Part shown: positions 34,209-43,244 of the stretch, piece after piece
How the letters are laid out: every line of letters begins with the position of its first letter
Position numbering within the stretch: the first letter of the stretch is position 1
Source of the DNA: JABAQJ01 sp046327745
GTDB lineage: Bacteria > Gemmatimonadota > Gemmatimonadetes > Gemmatimonadales > Gemmatimonadaceae
Direction: 5' to 3'
DNA length: 64,000 nt
Assembly (NCBI GenBank): GCA_046327745.1
Contig: JAXLXV010000012.1
Location: forward strand, 62,001 to 126,000
Notes under the pieces: model-generated
Database searches by the model: none
What the model saw: only the letters and a program-made list of their open reading frames with translations
Told to the model about the DNA's origin: nothing
Made by a program: the position numbers and the translations under genes

Positions 34209-35296
34209 GCGTCGTCCCTCGCAATGAGCGCTGCGCCCCGAACCAACAAGGCGTCGGCTACCGAAAATGGTGACACCGCGCCGCTCTCGACCAGCGGCAG
34301 CTGTGCCTGGATGTACGCCTGCATGGAGGCATCGCCCCACCATGTCCGACGAACGCGATGCTCCGCAATCTCGACGATCTGCTCACGAAGACGTTGCCGC
34401 CGGCGCGTTTGCAACTCCCCGCTGGACTCAAGATAGCGAAAGTGGCGATCAATGGCCGCCACTAGGTCCTCGACGCCCTCCCCTTGGGCGGCTACCGCTC
34501 GCAAGACGGGCGGGACCCAACCTTCGACCTGCTCCTCACGGGCCTTCTGTCGCGCCACACGGCCGGGGTTGTTGATGTTTCGCAGATCTACCCCATGGTG
34601 TGCGGGCACGTTTTTCATGATGTTGCCGTCGCGCAAGCCGAGCATCAGCTCGATATCGTTGCGTAACCGCTCGGAGCCGGGCCGGTCCGCCTTGTTCACC
34701 ACGAAGATGTCGGCGATTTCCATCAGGCCGGCCTTCAGCGTCTGGATCGAGTCTCCGGATTCCGGCACAAGGATGACCGTCGTGGAGTCGGCGGCGCGCG
34801 CGATCTCCAATTCGCTCTGTCCGACGCCGACGGTTTCCATGAGGATGACGTCGAACCCAAAGGCGTCCAAGACATCGGCGACGGCGCGGGTGGCTGCGGA
34901 CATGCCACCTAACGATCCACGCGTGGCCAGCGACCGGATGTAGACGCCGGGGTCCAGCGCCACGCTCTCCATCCGAATGCGATCTCCGAGCAAGGCGCCG
35001 CCGGTGAAAGGCGACGTCGGGTCCACCGCGATGATGCCAACCGTCAGGTTCAAGGCGCGGTAGGCTGTCGTCAGGCGCATGGTCATGGTGCTCTTTCCGG
35101 CGCCTGGCGGTCCCGTCAGACCGATGCGTCGCGCACGCCCAAGGCGCGGATGCAGAGTGCCCAGGAGCAGATCGAAGCCGTCGCGTTGATTCTCCACGAT
35201 GCTGACCGCGCGAGCCAGCGCGGCCGGACGGCAGGCGTCGAAGTCCACCAGCAAGCGCTCGAGAGGCGCGGGCATGGGCAATCGCGTCGACGTCAT
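34205..35296 (-). CDS. meaB: Methylmalonyl-CoA mutase-associated GTPase MeaB
   Basis: G3E-family GTPase protecting and reloading B12 mutases. P-loop LTGPPGAGKSTM, IAVDPTSPFTGGALLGDRIR, METVGVGQSELEIA and NKADRPGS are all present. At 363 residues it is slightly longer than the usual ~330. It directly precedes the mutase large subunit with a 4 bp overlap, the expected partner. Confidence 0.95.
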   Translation of the reverse strand: MTSTRLPMPAPLERLLVDFDACRPAALARAVSIVENQRDGFDLLLGTLHPRLGRARRIGLTGPPGAGKSTMTMRLTTAYRALNLTVGIIAVDPTSPFTGGALLGDRIRMESVALDPGVYIRSLATRGSLGGMSAATRAVADVLDAFGFDVILMETVGVGQSELEIARAADSTTVILVPESGDSIQTLKAGLMEIADIFVVNKADRPGSERLRNDIELMLGLRDGNIMKNVPAHHGVDLRNINNPGRVARQKAREEQVEGWVPPVLRAVAAQGEGVEDLVAAIDRHFRYLESSGELQTRRRQRLREQIVEIAEHRVRRTWWGDASMQAYIQAQLPLVESGAVSPFSVADALLVRGAALIARDDA

Positions 35297-35335
35297 GCGG
35301 TCACAGAAGTCTGCGGGGCATCGAACAACCGTTCG

Positions 35336-36307
35336 TTATGGGCGACCGGCGGAATCGCCGGTTCCAGGTTCGTCATGCTCGTCGCGAATTTCTCCAACCA
35401 ACTCCTCCAGCAGGTCCTCCAGGGTGGCCAGACCGGTCGTAAGGCCCCGGTCATCGGTCACAATCGCCAGGTGCTTGCGCTCCCGCAGCATCCGGAAAAG
35501 GATGTCGCTGCACCGGGCCGCGCCAGACGCAGTCACCACCGCGCGAAGCGTATTTGGCATCTCCCCCTCCGACTGAAGGAGATCGAACGCGTGCAACATC
35601 CCTTCGATATGATCGAGGTCGCCGCGGTACACTGGAACCCGTGAGAATCCGGATTGCGCGACCTGTCGCACGATGACGTCCGGCGCTTGCGCAGCGTCCA
35701 CCGCAAAGATGTCGCTCCGCGGCGTCATGGCGTCGCGTAATCGGCGCTCCCCGAACTCCACCACGCTAGAGATGATCGCGATTTCTGCTCGATCGCCGAC
35801 GCCTTCGATCTCTCCCTCGCGAAGAAGCTCCTCGATGGCATCATCCTCCCCTTCTGCGGCGACGCGGCGCGCCTCTGCGCGGCGTTCTCCGGTCACGCGC
35901 CGGACCAGGGCCAGCAAGGGCGACAGAATGATGTCCAGCGCCCGCACCGGAGGGAGCAGCACCGGAATGAGCTGGCTTGGCCAGCGACGGGCGGCGGCGC
36001 GCGGAATGAGCTGACCAATCACCAGCAGGACCAAGGAGTATCCGATCGCCAGCTGCACCACCACCAGCGTGGTCGGCGCGTTGGCGCCGATGTACGCTCC
36101 GGCCGAGAAAACCGTAAGCGAAACGCCAGTCGTGGCGGCGAGCAGCATGCGATGCGGGCGTTCCAAGTACAGCTCCGCGGCTACCGCGCCACTCAAGCGA
36201 CGTTCTACCCAATGGCGCAGCCAGATGCGACTGGCGGAGCGCACCGCAGTGGCCGCAGCCGTGAGCCAGGCGACGATGCCAATGCTGGCCAAAAGGAAGG
36301 AGGTCAC
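35336..36307 (-). CDS. CNNM/CorC-like membrane protein with CBS pair, short form
   Basis: A 323-residue protein: three or four N-terminal hydrophobic segments (SFLLASIGIVAWLTAAATAV; MLLAATTGVSLTVFSAGAYI), a conserved cytoplasmic helix, then a CBS pair (LRDAMTPRSDIFAVD ... GFSRVPVYRGDLDHIEGML; GLTTGLATLEDLLEELVGEI). It ends shortly after the second CBS motif and so lacks the C-terminal CorC_HlyC domain present in its upstream neighbour. Family members are linked to Mg/Co efflux or membrane integrity. ATGA overlap with the upstream paralogue. Confidence 0.8.
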   Translation of the reverse strand: MTSFLLASIGIVAWLTAAATAVRSASRIWLRHWVERRLSGAVAAELYLERPHRMLLAATTGVSLTVFSAGAYIGANAPTTLVVVQLAIGYSLVLLVIGQLIPRAAARRWPSQLIPVLLPPVRALDIILSPLLALVRRVTGERRAEARRVAAEGEDDAIEELLREGEIEGVGDRAEIAIISSVVEFGERRLRDAMTPRSDIFAVDAAQAPDVIVRQVAQSGFSRVPVYRGDLDHIEGMLHAFDLLQSEGEMPNTLRAVVTASGAARCSDILFRMLRERKHLAIVTDDRGLTTGLATLEDLLEELVGEIRDEHDEPGTGDSAGRP

Positions 36308-37548
36308 GAAGCCGTATCCTCCGCGCCATCCAGCCGTTCGAAGTACACGCGATGCACTCGTCGCCGAATCACGCGTTCGACAATGACGCGGAACCCGCGC
36401 AACGTGGATTCCTCACCAGCTCGCGGCACGCGACCGAACAATTCATAGATCAACCCGCCGACCGTCGAGACATCGTCGCGTCGCACGTCGACGTCCAGCA
36501 AGTCCGACAGTTCGTCGAGGGTCAGTCGCGCAGAGACCCAGAAGCGACGGCCATCCTCATCGCGCTCGATCGGTGCTTCTTCCTGATCGTACTCGTCGCG
36601 GATATCGCCGACGATTTCCTCAAGGACGTCTTCAATGGTGATCAGACCGGCCGTCCCACCGAATTCGTCGGCCACGATCGCCATGTGCGTACGACTCGCC
36701 TGAAAGTCACGCAACTGGGCGTCCGCCTTCTTGGCGCCGGGAATGAAGATCGGGGGCCGCACCAGGGACTCCCACCCGGCCGCTGGGGGTTCGTCAGCCA
36801 CAACCCACGGCAACAAATCCTTCGCATACAACACCCCGATGACGTTGTCGATGGTCTCCGCGTACACGGGCAGCCGCGCATGCTCGGCACTGCGTACGCG
36901 ATCGACGACCTCGGACCACGGACTATCTCGGTCGACGGCCACGATATCGACCCGCGGGATCATGATTTCGTGGACCTCCGTGTCTCCGAGTGCGAAGACG
37001 CCCTTGAGCAAGACCTCCTGCTCTCGGCTAGCCTCTGCTTCGGCGGCAACCACTTCCCGGAACTGCTCGGCGGCCGCTTCACGATCTGCTTCACGCCGAG
37101 CCGGCGGCGGGAGGACGGCGTGGAGGGTCTTGTCAATCGCCGTGCCTAACGTCACGACCGGCAGCAGGACCCGCTCCGTCGCCAGGATGAAGCCATAGAA
37201 GCGCTCCGCCGCACGCACGCCTAACGTATCGCCGGAGCTCCGAGCCAGGCTTTCTGACACACCGACCAGGATGAATGCCGCGACGCCGCCAAGCAGCAGG
37301 CGCTGCCCGCCGTTTGATGTTAGGCCCCACAACGCCCAGGCCGTACAGGTCCCACTAATGAGCTGCGCCACAATCCTGGCAAAGGCCAAGGCGCGATGGG
37401 TCTTCTCTCGCCGGTCAAAGAGCGCGCGCAGGTGGGGTGGAAGCCCATCCTCTGGGTCCAAGGCGAGGAGCGCCCCGTCGGAGACGGCACAGAGGCCCGC
37501 CATGGCCGCAGCCAAGATGGCAAACAGCAGGGCGACGCTGTCTACCAT
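36304..37548 (-). CDS. CorC/HlyC-type transporter-associated protein (DUF21 + CBS + CorC_HlyC)
   Basis: A 414-residue protein: DUF21 membrane domain, then CBS motifs (VHEIMIPRVDIVAVDRDSPW; HARLPVYAETIDNVIGVLYA; VADEFGGTAGLITIEDVLEE), then a full C-terminal CorC_HlyC domain ending FRVIVERVIRRRVHRVYF. The order phoH-ybeY-corC is a common one. ATG at 37548 overlaps the ybeY stop by 7 bp. Probably works with the short paralogue downstream. Confidence 0.87.
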   Translation of the reverse strand: MVDSVALLFAILAAAMAGLCAVSDGALLALDPEDGLPPHLRALFDRREKTHRALAFARIVAQLISGTCTAWALWGLTSNGGQRLLLGGVAAFILVGVSESLARSSGDTLGVRAAERFYGFILATERVLLPVVTLGTAIDKTLHAVLPPPARREADREAAAEQFREVVAAEAEASREQEVLLKGVFALGDTEVHEIMIPRVDIVAVDRDSPWSEVVDRVRSAEHARLPVYAETIDNVIGVLYAKDLLPWVVADEPPAAGWESLVRPPIFIPGAKKADAQLRDFQASRTHMAIVADEFGGTAGLITIEDVLEEIVGDIRDEYDQEEAPIERDEDGRRFWVSARLTLDELSDLLDVDVRRDDVSTVGGLIYELFGRVPRAGEESTLRGFRVIVERVIRRRVHRVYFERLDGAEDTAS

Positions 37549-38039
37549 TGGCCAGCGCGCCTTGCCGAGCGCAGGAGTTGCTCCTGGCGGCGCCACATGG
37601 GGCTGCGTTCTCGTGCCGCCTCGGGGTGCTCAGCACCGAGCGCGTGCAGGACGCCGTGGATCACGACCCGGGCCATCTCCTCACGGGCCGAGATGCCTGC
37701 CGCCCGGGCATTGGCGCGCACGACGTCCGGCGCGATGTAGATGTCCCCGATCACCGGTTCAGACCGCGTGCGGCGCCGGAAGGCCAGTGTGATGATGTCC
37801 GTGGTACCCCGATGTTGCAGCAGGCGCTCGTTCTGCCGAGCCATCGCGCGATTCGTCAGGCAGGCGATGGATACCACGGCATGCCGTACGTGAAGTCGGC
37901 GCAGCGTTGCCTGTGCTAAGGCACGAATCCGAGGCACGGCAAGTGGCAACCGTCCGGCAGACGCCGACACCTCGACGGTGACGGTCGGCGACTGCGGTCG
38001 CAACGGAGGCTCAGAGGCTCCGGGGGGAGAGCTTGGCAT
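37542..38039 (-). CDS. ybeY: Endoribonuclease YbeY
   Basis: Zinc-dependent RNase for 16S rRNA maturation and ribosome quality control. The metal signature HGVLHALGAEHPEA has the three His of H-x3-H-x5-H. The earlier NRAMARQNERLLQHRGTTDI aligns with the family's conserved region, and GDIYIAPDVVRANA precedes the metal site. At 165 residues normal, with a short Pro/Ser-rich N-terminal extension. Lies 12 bp after phoH. Confidence 0.92.
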   Translation of the reverse strand: MPSSPPGASEPPLRPQSPTVTVEVSASAGRLPLAVPRIRALAQATLRRLHVRHAVVSIACLTNRAMARQNERLLQHRGTTDIITLAFRRRTRSEPVIGDIYIAPDVVRANARAAGISAREEMARVVIHGVLHALGAEHPEAARERSPMWRRQEQLLRSARRAGQW

Positions 38040-38050
38040 GACGAGAGGCG

Positions 38051-39004
38051 TCAGGCCCCAGCGTCGTCCGCGTACGCTTTGATGATCTCGCGGACGAGCC
38101 GGTGGCGTACCACGTCGGCGTCGGAGAGATAATGAAAACCGATGCCTTCGATCCCGGTCAGGATGCGCTCGATCTGGATGAGCCCGGATTCTTCGCGCTT
38201 CGGAAGGTCGATTTGGGTCTTGTCGCCCGTAATGACCGTTCGCGAGTTCACGCCAAGCCTCGTCAGGAACATCTTCATTTGCGCCGACGTGGCGTTCTGC
38301 GCTTCGTCCAAGATCACGAACGCGTCGCTCAAGGTACGACCGCGCATGTACGCCAGCGGCGCGATTTCGATGACCCGTGTTTCCAGAGCGCGCTGCATCC
38401 GTTCCGGTGGCATCATGTCCTCGAGCGCGTCGTACAACGGGCGCAAGTAGGGATCCACCTTGGCCTGCATGTCCCCGGGAAGAAAGCCCAGGCTCTCGCC
38501 AGCTTCAACAGCGGGACGCGCCAGCACAATTCGCCGAACGCGCTTGCGACTCAGTGCGTCAACCGCTGCCGCCACCGCCAGGTACGTCTTGCCCGTGCCG
38601 GCCGGGCCGATGCCGACGACGATGTCGTTATCGGCAATCAGGCGAAGGTAGTCCGCCTGCCCCGGTGTCTTTGGCTGGATGATCTTGCGTACGCCGGGCA
38701 GAATGATGCGCATGTCGTCCGACGTGGCTCCGTCTCGCGTCTGCTCCAGGCTCATGCGCAAGACGTCATCTGCTTCCAGCGTTTGGCGCTGGCGGGCGGC
38801 GTCAATCATGCGCTGTCCGAGTGCCGCGGCGCGCTCGACGGCTTCTTGCGGCCCGACAATCGAGAGCACGTCGCCACGCATGGCAACGCGCGTCCCGGTT
38901 TGTCGGCCCAGCTCGAGCAAGTTGGCGTCGTGCACGCCGGCCAGGACCAGCGGATCCACGCCTTCGGCATTCAGTCGATGAGTAACGTCGTCGGCCACGG
39001 TCAC
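38051..39004 (-). CDS. PhoH family ATPase
   Basis: A 317-residue cytoplasmic P-loop protein of the PhoH/YbeZ type. Walker A GPAGTGKTYLAVAAAVDAL, LARPAVEAGESLGFLPGDMQ, Walker B AFVILDEAQNATSAQMKMFL and TRLGVNSRTVITGDKTQIDL are typical. YbeZ is a partner of YbeY, encoded next. GTG start overlaps aspS by 4 bp. Presumed role in RNA metabolism. Confidence 0.93.
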   Translation of the reverse strand: MTVADDVTHRLNAEGVDPLVLAGVHDANLLELGRQTGTRVAMRGDVLSIVGPQEAVERAAALGQRMIDAARQRQTLEADDVLRMSLEQTRDGATSDDMRIILPGVRKIIQPKTPGQADYLRLIADNDIVVGIGPAGTGKTYLAVAAAVDALSRKRVRRIVLARPAVEAGESLGFLPGDMQAKVDPYLRPLYDALEDMMPPERMQRALETRVIEIAPLAYMRGRTLSDAFVILDEAQNATSAQMKMFLTRLGVNSRTVITGDKTQIDLPKREESGLIQIERILTGIEGIGFHYLSDADVVRHRLVREIIKAYADDAGA

Positions 39005-40782
39005 GGGAGGGTCTTCAGGTGCAACGGCACAAGGTCGGCGTCGGCGACCGGAACCGGGGCGCCCTCGAACAGGGCGCGGGCCGCGGTCGTCTTCGGGAAA
39101 GCGATTACGTCGCGCAACGAGGGAGCCTGAGCCAGCAACATGGCAATGCGGTCGAATCCGAGCGCAAAGCCGCCATGTGGTGGAGCACCGGACGCCAGGC
39201 CGTCCAGCAGAAATCCAAAACGGCGCGCTTGCTCGTCGGCCGGAATGCCTAACAAGCGGAAGACGGTGCCTTGCAGGGCGGGATCCGTGATGCGGATGGA
39301 GCCGCTACCCAGTTCGTTGCCATTGTAGACCGCGTCGTAATGCAGCGCCCGACAGCGGTCAGGATCGCTGTCCAAGTGCGGCCGATCTTCCGGGTGCGGC
39401 GACGTGAACGGATGATGGGCGAACACCCGGACCCCGGTGGTTGGATCCACCTCGAACAACGGGAAGTCCACAATCCAGCAGAAGGCGTGCTCACTCACCC
39501 GCTTCGTTCCCGGCCGAGCCAGCACCATCGTGCGCACGGCGTGCAACGCGGGCGAGGTGATGTGATCGGGCCCCACCACTGCCAGTACCAGCTCTCCGTT
39601 GGGCGCGTCCAGTCGCTCGAGCACGGTTGCGCCGAGGGCCTTGACCCCCTGCCCCTCCCACCCGGCGTCGGTGCGCTTAGCCCACATCAATCCACCGGCC
39701 TTCGCTTCCTTGGCCGCCGCCGCGAGCGCATCGATCTCCTTCCGTGAGGCTTCCGCCGCTCCCGACACGCGCAAGGCGCGCAGGCGTCCGCCGGCGCCTA
39801 ACGCCTCACGAACGAACGGCGCCGCGTCTTCACCAATCATCGGCGTCAGGTCCGAAATCGTCAGCGCATAGCGGAGGTCAGGCTTGTCCACTCCATACCT
39901 CTCCATCGCTTCGCGCCAAGCCAAACGCGGGAACGGGGCTGAGATCGCATGGCCGGCCTCCTTCCAGAGGGCGACCAGGACCATCTCGATAAAACCCTGC
40001 ACATCTTCCTGACCGACGAAGCTGGCCTCGATGTCGATCTGAGTGAATTCCGGCTGACGATCAGCACGCAAGTCCTCGTCGCGAAAGCAACGCGCGATCT
40101 GGAAGTAGCGATCGAGGCCCGCCACCATCAACAACTGCTTGTAGATCTGCGGTGACTGCGGCAGCGCATAGAACTCGCCAGCATGAACGCGGCTAGGCAC
40201 CAAGTAGTCGCGTGCGCCTTCCGGAGTCGGCTTGGTGAGGATGGGCGTTTCGATCTCGAGAAACCCCGCTTCCGCTAGCGTACGCCGCGCCACCTGCAGC
40301 AGGCGATGACGCATCACGAGGTTGGCTTGGAGTTCGGGACGACGCAGGTCCAGGATCCGATGTTTCAGCCGCAACTCTTCGGCCGCCAGCTTCTCTCCCT
40401 TCCCGCGGGCAACAGGAATCGCCGGTGTGGCCGCCGGTCCGACAATCCGGGCGCTGGTCGCCTGCACCTCAATGCCGCCGGTCTCGAGTTCCGGATTCCG
40501 ACCCTCAGGGGGACGGGCGACGATGGTGCCTTCCACGAGCACGACAGTTTCCGGCGACAGTTGTTCGGCCACCGCCATGGTCTCCGGATTCGTAGCCGTC
40601 GGGTTAAACGACACCTGCACCAACCCGAGCCGGTCTCGCAGGTCGACAAACACCAGCCCCCCAAGGTTGCGGGTGCGATGCACCCAGCCGCCGAGCCGGA
40701 CGCGCGTGCCGACGTGCGATTCGCGCAGCTCGCCGCACGCGTGCGTGCGCATGGTGGTGGAGAGTGGTGCGGACCCGCTCAC
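39001..40782 (-). CDS. aspS: Aspartyl-tRNA synthetase
   Basis: Class IIb synthetase. The N-terminal OB fold (GTRVRLGGWVHRTRNLGGLV) binds the anticodon. Motif 2 is YFQIARCFRDEDLRADRQPE and motif 3 the C-terminal FALGFDRIAMLLA. A GAD insertion domain fits the 593-residue bacterial-type length. GTG at 40782 has a GGGAG 8 nt upstream and overlaps the vanZ-like stop as GTGA. Family alignment would also allow ATG at 40752 (MRTHACGEL). Whether it also charges tRNA-Asn cannot be told from what I see. Confidence 0.95.
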   Translation of the reverse strand: MSGSAPLSTTMRTHACGELRESHVGTRVRLGGWVHRTRNLGGLVFVDLRDRLGLVQVSFNPTATNPETMAVAEQLSPETVVLVEGTIVARPPEGRNPELETGGIEVQATSARIVGPAATPAIPVARGKGEKLAAEELRLKHRILDLRRPELQANLVMRHRLLQVARRTLAEAGFLEIETPILTKPTPEGARDYLVPSRVHAGEFYALPQSPQIYKQLLMVAGLDRYFQIARCFRDEDLRADRQPEFTQIDIEASFVGQEDVQGFIEMVLVALWKEAGHAISAPFPRLAWREAMERYGVDKPDLRYALTISDLTPMIGEDAAPFVREALGAGGRLRALRVSGAAEASRKEIDALAAAAKEAKAGGLMWAKRTDAGWEGQGVKALGATVLERLDAPNGELVLAVVGPDHITSPALHAVRTMVLARPGTKRVSEHAFCWIVDFPLFEVDPTTGVRVFAHHPFTSPHPEDRPHLDSDPDRCRALHYDAVYNGNELGSGSIRITDPALQGTVFRLLGIPADEQARRFGFLLDGLASGAPPHGGFALGFDRIAMLLAQAPSLRDVIAFPKTTAARALFEGAPVPVADADLVPLHLKTLP

Positions 40783-41156
40783 GTCGTTCGCTCCCGGCGC
40801 CGGTGCGCCATCAAGAATGTCAGTATCCCTGTTGCTGCTCCTGCCATGTCTGCCACCCAGTCTAGCACGTCCATGTCACGACCGGGAATGAACTGCTGGT
40901 GCCATTCGTCCAAGGCGGCGAACACGGCAATCGCCAGCAACACGCGAAGCACCACAATTTTCGAAGCTGCCGGCTGCCGAGCACGAGTCAGCAGGGCACC
41001 AAAGACCGCGTACAGGCCGAAGTGCACGAACTTGTCCGCGTCGGGAATTCCGTGGGCACTTGGAATCACGCTTCCCGGGAGGGACGTCAGCGTGAGGATC
41101 ACGGCGGCCCAGAGGATTGGCCAACGGATCCGACGTGCGAGTAACTCGTCGGGCAA
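40779..41156 (-). CDS. VanZ-like membrane protein
   Basis: A 125-residue protein with about four membrane segments: WPILWAAVILTLTSLPG, DKFVHFGLYAVFGALLTRA, VLRVLLAIAVFAALDEWHQQ and VADMAGAATGILTFLMA. The DKFVHF and DEWHQQFIPGR motifs are VanZ-family hallmarks. Function of the family is poorly defined (low-level glycopeptide resistance in one case). TTG start at 41156. A promoter candidate upstream would drive this gene, aspS and the following minus-strand run. Confidence 0.85.
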   Translation of the reverse strand: MPDELLARRIRWPILWAAVILTLTSLPGSVIPSAHGIPDADKFVHFGLYAVFGALLTRARQPAASKIVVLRVLLAIAVFAALDEWHQQFIPGRDMDVLDWVADMAGAATGILTFLMAHRRRERTT

Positions 41157-41197
41157 GCTTATGCCTTCGCGTCGTCAGGCGTGAACATGGGGCGTTA

Positions 41198-41226
41198 AAT
41201 CTATGCGGTACGCGCATTTCCGTGAA
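41198..41226 (-). promoter_or_regulatory. Predicted promoter of the vanZ-aspS-phoH run
   Basis: Minus-strand -35 TTCACG (41221-41226), 17 bp spacer, -10 TAGATT (41198-41203). It lies back-to-back with the + strand promoter at 41236-41264. Confidence 0.45.
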
Positions 41227-41235
41227 GCGCCGCGA

Positions 41236-41264
41236 TTGACCCCCGTGCGTTCCCGTCCTATGCT
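41236..41264 (+). promoter_or_regulatory. Promoter giving a leaderless mRNA for the 41271 gene
   Basis: -35 TTGACC (41236-41241), exact 17 bp spacer, -10 TATGCT (41259-41264). Only 6 bases separate the -10 from the ATG at 41271, so transcription should begin at or next to the start codon. No ribosome-binding site is present. Confidence 0.7.
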
Positions 41265-41270
41265 CCACTC

Positions 41271-42170
41271 ATGCGCGTTGCCAGTGCGATCGTCGCAACC
41301 CTGATCATCCCTCAACTGGTTGCGGCCCAACAGATACCGGGACGCGACCTGTTTGATTTTCCGCTCGGTTCGGTAGGCGAAGCCGGGGCTATTTCCTTGG
41401 CCTCGGCAGACGGTCTTCGGAATCCCGCCAGTATCCTGCTTCCCAGTTCGGCCCTCGCGCGCCTGAGTATCTCGTCCCTCCTGACGGGTTCGCAACAAGG
41501 GGTCAGTGGCCAAGTGGCTTCTGCCGCGTACTCGTGGGAGAAAACGACGTTTGGCCTTTCCGTGGCTCGGGCTAGCGTGAGTGGCATTTCACGCACCGAT
41601 AGCGATCCGCAGTCGATTGGTGGGGATGTTCCCTACAACGGCCTCGCGGTATCGGCGATGGTGGCCAAACGACAGTCGAATCGCTTGTCCGGCGGATTGG
41701 CGGTTCGCGTGCTGCACGGCGAGCTAGACGTCACGACACGCACCGAAGTTGGCATCGACGCGGGCGTCGTCGCCGAGCACCTCACTCGGCTAGATGCTCG
41801 GCTGGCGGCTTCTAGTTTTTTCTGGCGGCCGGGAACGCACAGTGGAGATGGCGCTTCATTCTCAGGCGCGGCCGACCTGCGGGCGCTGGGAACGGCAGAA
41901 TCGCAGGCCGTTCGCGCGGGGTACGCATTCATCTCGACGCCGGGCACGTCAACGGAATCGTACCTATTTACCTCCGCGCGCTGGCAGGTGCTGGAGGCGC
42001 GCACCGGAGTATCCCGGAGTTCGGCATACTCTCACGAGTCCTTGAGATGGCGGCTGGCGGTGGGTCTGCACGTGGAGCGGTATTTCGTCGCCATTGCCCG
42101 TGAAGACAGCCCCGCCGGCCTGGCTCCCTCGTACCAGTTCACCCTAACGAGTCTTTTTCCGCGCCTGTAA
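41271..42170 (+). CDS. Exported beta-rich protein, probable outer-membrane barrel
   Basis: A 299-residue protein with a signal peptide (VASAIVATLIIPQLVAAQ, cleavage near residue 20). The mature part has alternating polar and hydrophobic strands and ends LTSLFPRL, consistent with an outer-membrane barrel of the PorV/PorQ or UPF0164-like kind. GAISLASADGLRNPASILLP resembles the opening of such proteins. I cannot name its function. It is followed with no gap by rlmN. Confidence 0.65.
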   Translation: MRVASAIVATLIIPQLVAAQQIPGRDLFDFPLGSVGEAGAISLASADGLRNPASILLPSSALARLSISSLLTGSQQGVSGQVASAAYSWEKTTFGLSVARASVSGISRTDSDPQSIGGDVPYNGLAVSAMVAKRQSNRLSGGLAVRVLHGELDVTTRTEVGIDAGVVAEHLTRLDARLAASSFFWRPGTHSGDGASFSGAADLRALGTAESQAVRAGYAFISTPGTSTESYLFTSARWQVLEARTGVSRSSAYSHESLRWRLAVGLHVERYFVAIAREDSPAGLAPSYQFTLTSLFPRL

Positions 42171-43244
42171 ATGGTCGATCTGTTGAACCTGGAGCCCGCC
42201 GACGCTGCCAAGCACCTCGCCGCCTTCGCCGAGGCGCAGGGGCTACCGGCCTACCGCGTCACCCAGGTCATGCACCGCCTGTGGCAACAACCGGTGCCGT
42301 CGTTTGCCGAGATGTCGGAGTTGCCGCGCGCCCTGCGCGACCAACTGGCGTCGAACTTCGCCATGAGTCGGTTGGCCCTCGAATCCCAACAGACCTCCGC
42401 CGACGGGACGCGAAAGTTCCTGTTTCGGTTGGGCGACGGCCAGTTGATCGAGACGGTGGCGATTCCCGAAGATGAGCGCCTGACGTTATGCATCTCGTCG
42501 CAGGCCGGGTGCGCTCTCCAGTGTGCGTTTTGTGCGACAGGTGCCATGGGTTTTTCTCGCAACCTGACGCCGAGTGAGATCGCCGGTCAGGTGCGGGAGT
42601 TGGCCCTGCTCGATCCGCCGTTGCGCCCGACGAACATCGTGTTCATGGGCATGGGCGAGCCGCTCATGAACTGGAAGGCCGTGGACGTGGTGTTGACGAT
42701 TCTCAATGCTCCTGACGGATTCGGGATTGGCGCGCGGCACATCACGGTGTCGACGGTGGGAGTGCTGCCGGGAATTCAGGCCTTGGCGCAGCGCCCCGAG
42801 CAGTTCCGACTGGCGATCTCGATTCACGCGCCAACCGACGAGCTGCGACGGCGCTTGATGCCGGTTAACGTCAAGTATCCGTTGGCCGACGTTATTGGCG
42901 CCGCGAAGGCCTTCGATCGCCGCGTAACGTTCGAGTACGTGATGCTCGGCGACGTAAATGATGGGGCGGAGCAAACGTCGCAGCTGGCGGCATTGGCTCG
43001 CGAGTGCCGGGCGTTTGTGAACTTGATTCCCCTTCATCCCGGCGGGGTTGGCGATTTTCACCCGACGCCTGGCCGGCGTATCCACCTGTTCGCCGAGCGG
43101 TTACGGCGGGCCGGCGTGGAAGTGGCCGTGCGAAAGAGCCGCGGGACAGACATCGCCGCGGCCTGCGGGCAGCTACGGGTAGAGCGGCTGCGGCGGCGGA
43201 CGCCAACTGGTGCCGAGGAAAACGGTGACATCCAGGTAGCGTGA
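42171..43244 (+). CDS. rlmN: Dual-specificity 23S rRNA/tRNA adenine-C2 methyltransferase RlmN
   Basis: Radical SAM enzyme methylating A2503 of 23S rRNA and A37 of some tRNAs. The cluster motif is C-x3-C-x2-C in AGCALQCAFCATG. VFMGMGEPLMNWKAVDVV, HITVSTVGVLPGI and the C-terminal SRGTDIAAACGQL follow the family. ATG abuts the upstream TAA directly. The last ~20 residues after ACGQL are not conserved, and their DNA overlaps the convergent LytR_C gene by 72 bp. Confidence 0.95.
   Translation: MVDLLNLEPADAAKHLAAFAEAQGLPAYRVTQVMHRLWQQPVPSFAEMSELPRALRDQLASNFAMSRLALESQQTSADGTRKFLFRLGDGQLIETVAIPEDERLTLCISSQAGCALQCAFCATGAMGFSRNLTPSEIAGQVRELALLDPPLRPTNIVFMGMGEPLMNWKAVDVVLTILNAPDGFGIGARHITVSTVGVLPGIQALAQRPEQFRLAISIHAPTDELRRRLMPVNVKYPLADVIGAAKAFDRRVTFEYVMLGDVNDGAEQTSQLAALARECRAFVNLIPLHPGGVGDFHPTPGRRIHLFAERLRRAGVEVAVRKSRGTDIAAACGQLRVERLRRRTPTGAEENGDIQVA

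Noticed and set aside
38102..39130. Open frame antisense to phoH and the aspS end
   Set aside because: Same reason; it crosses the phoH/aspS junction and carries no domain.
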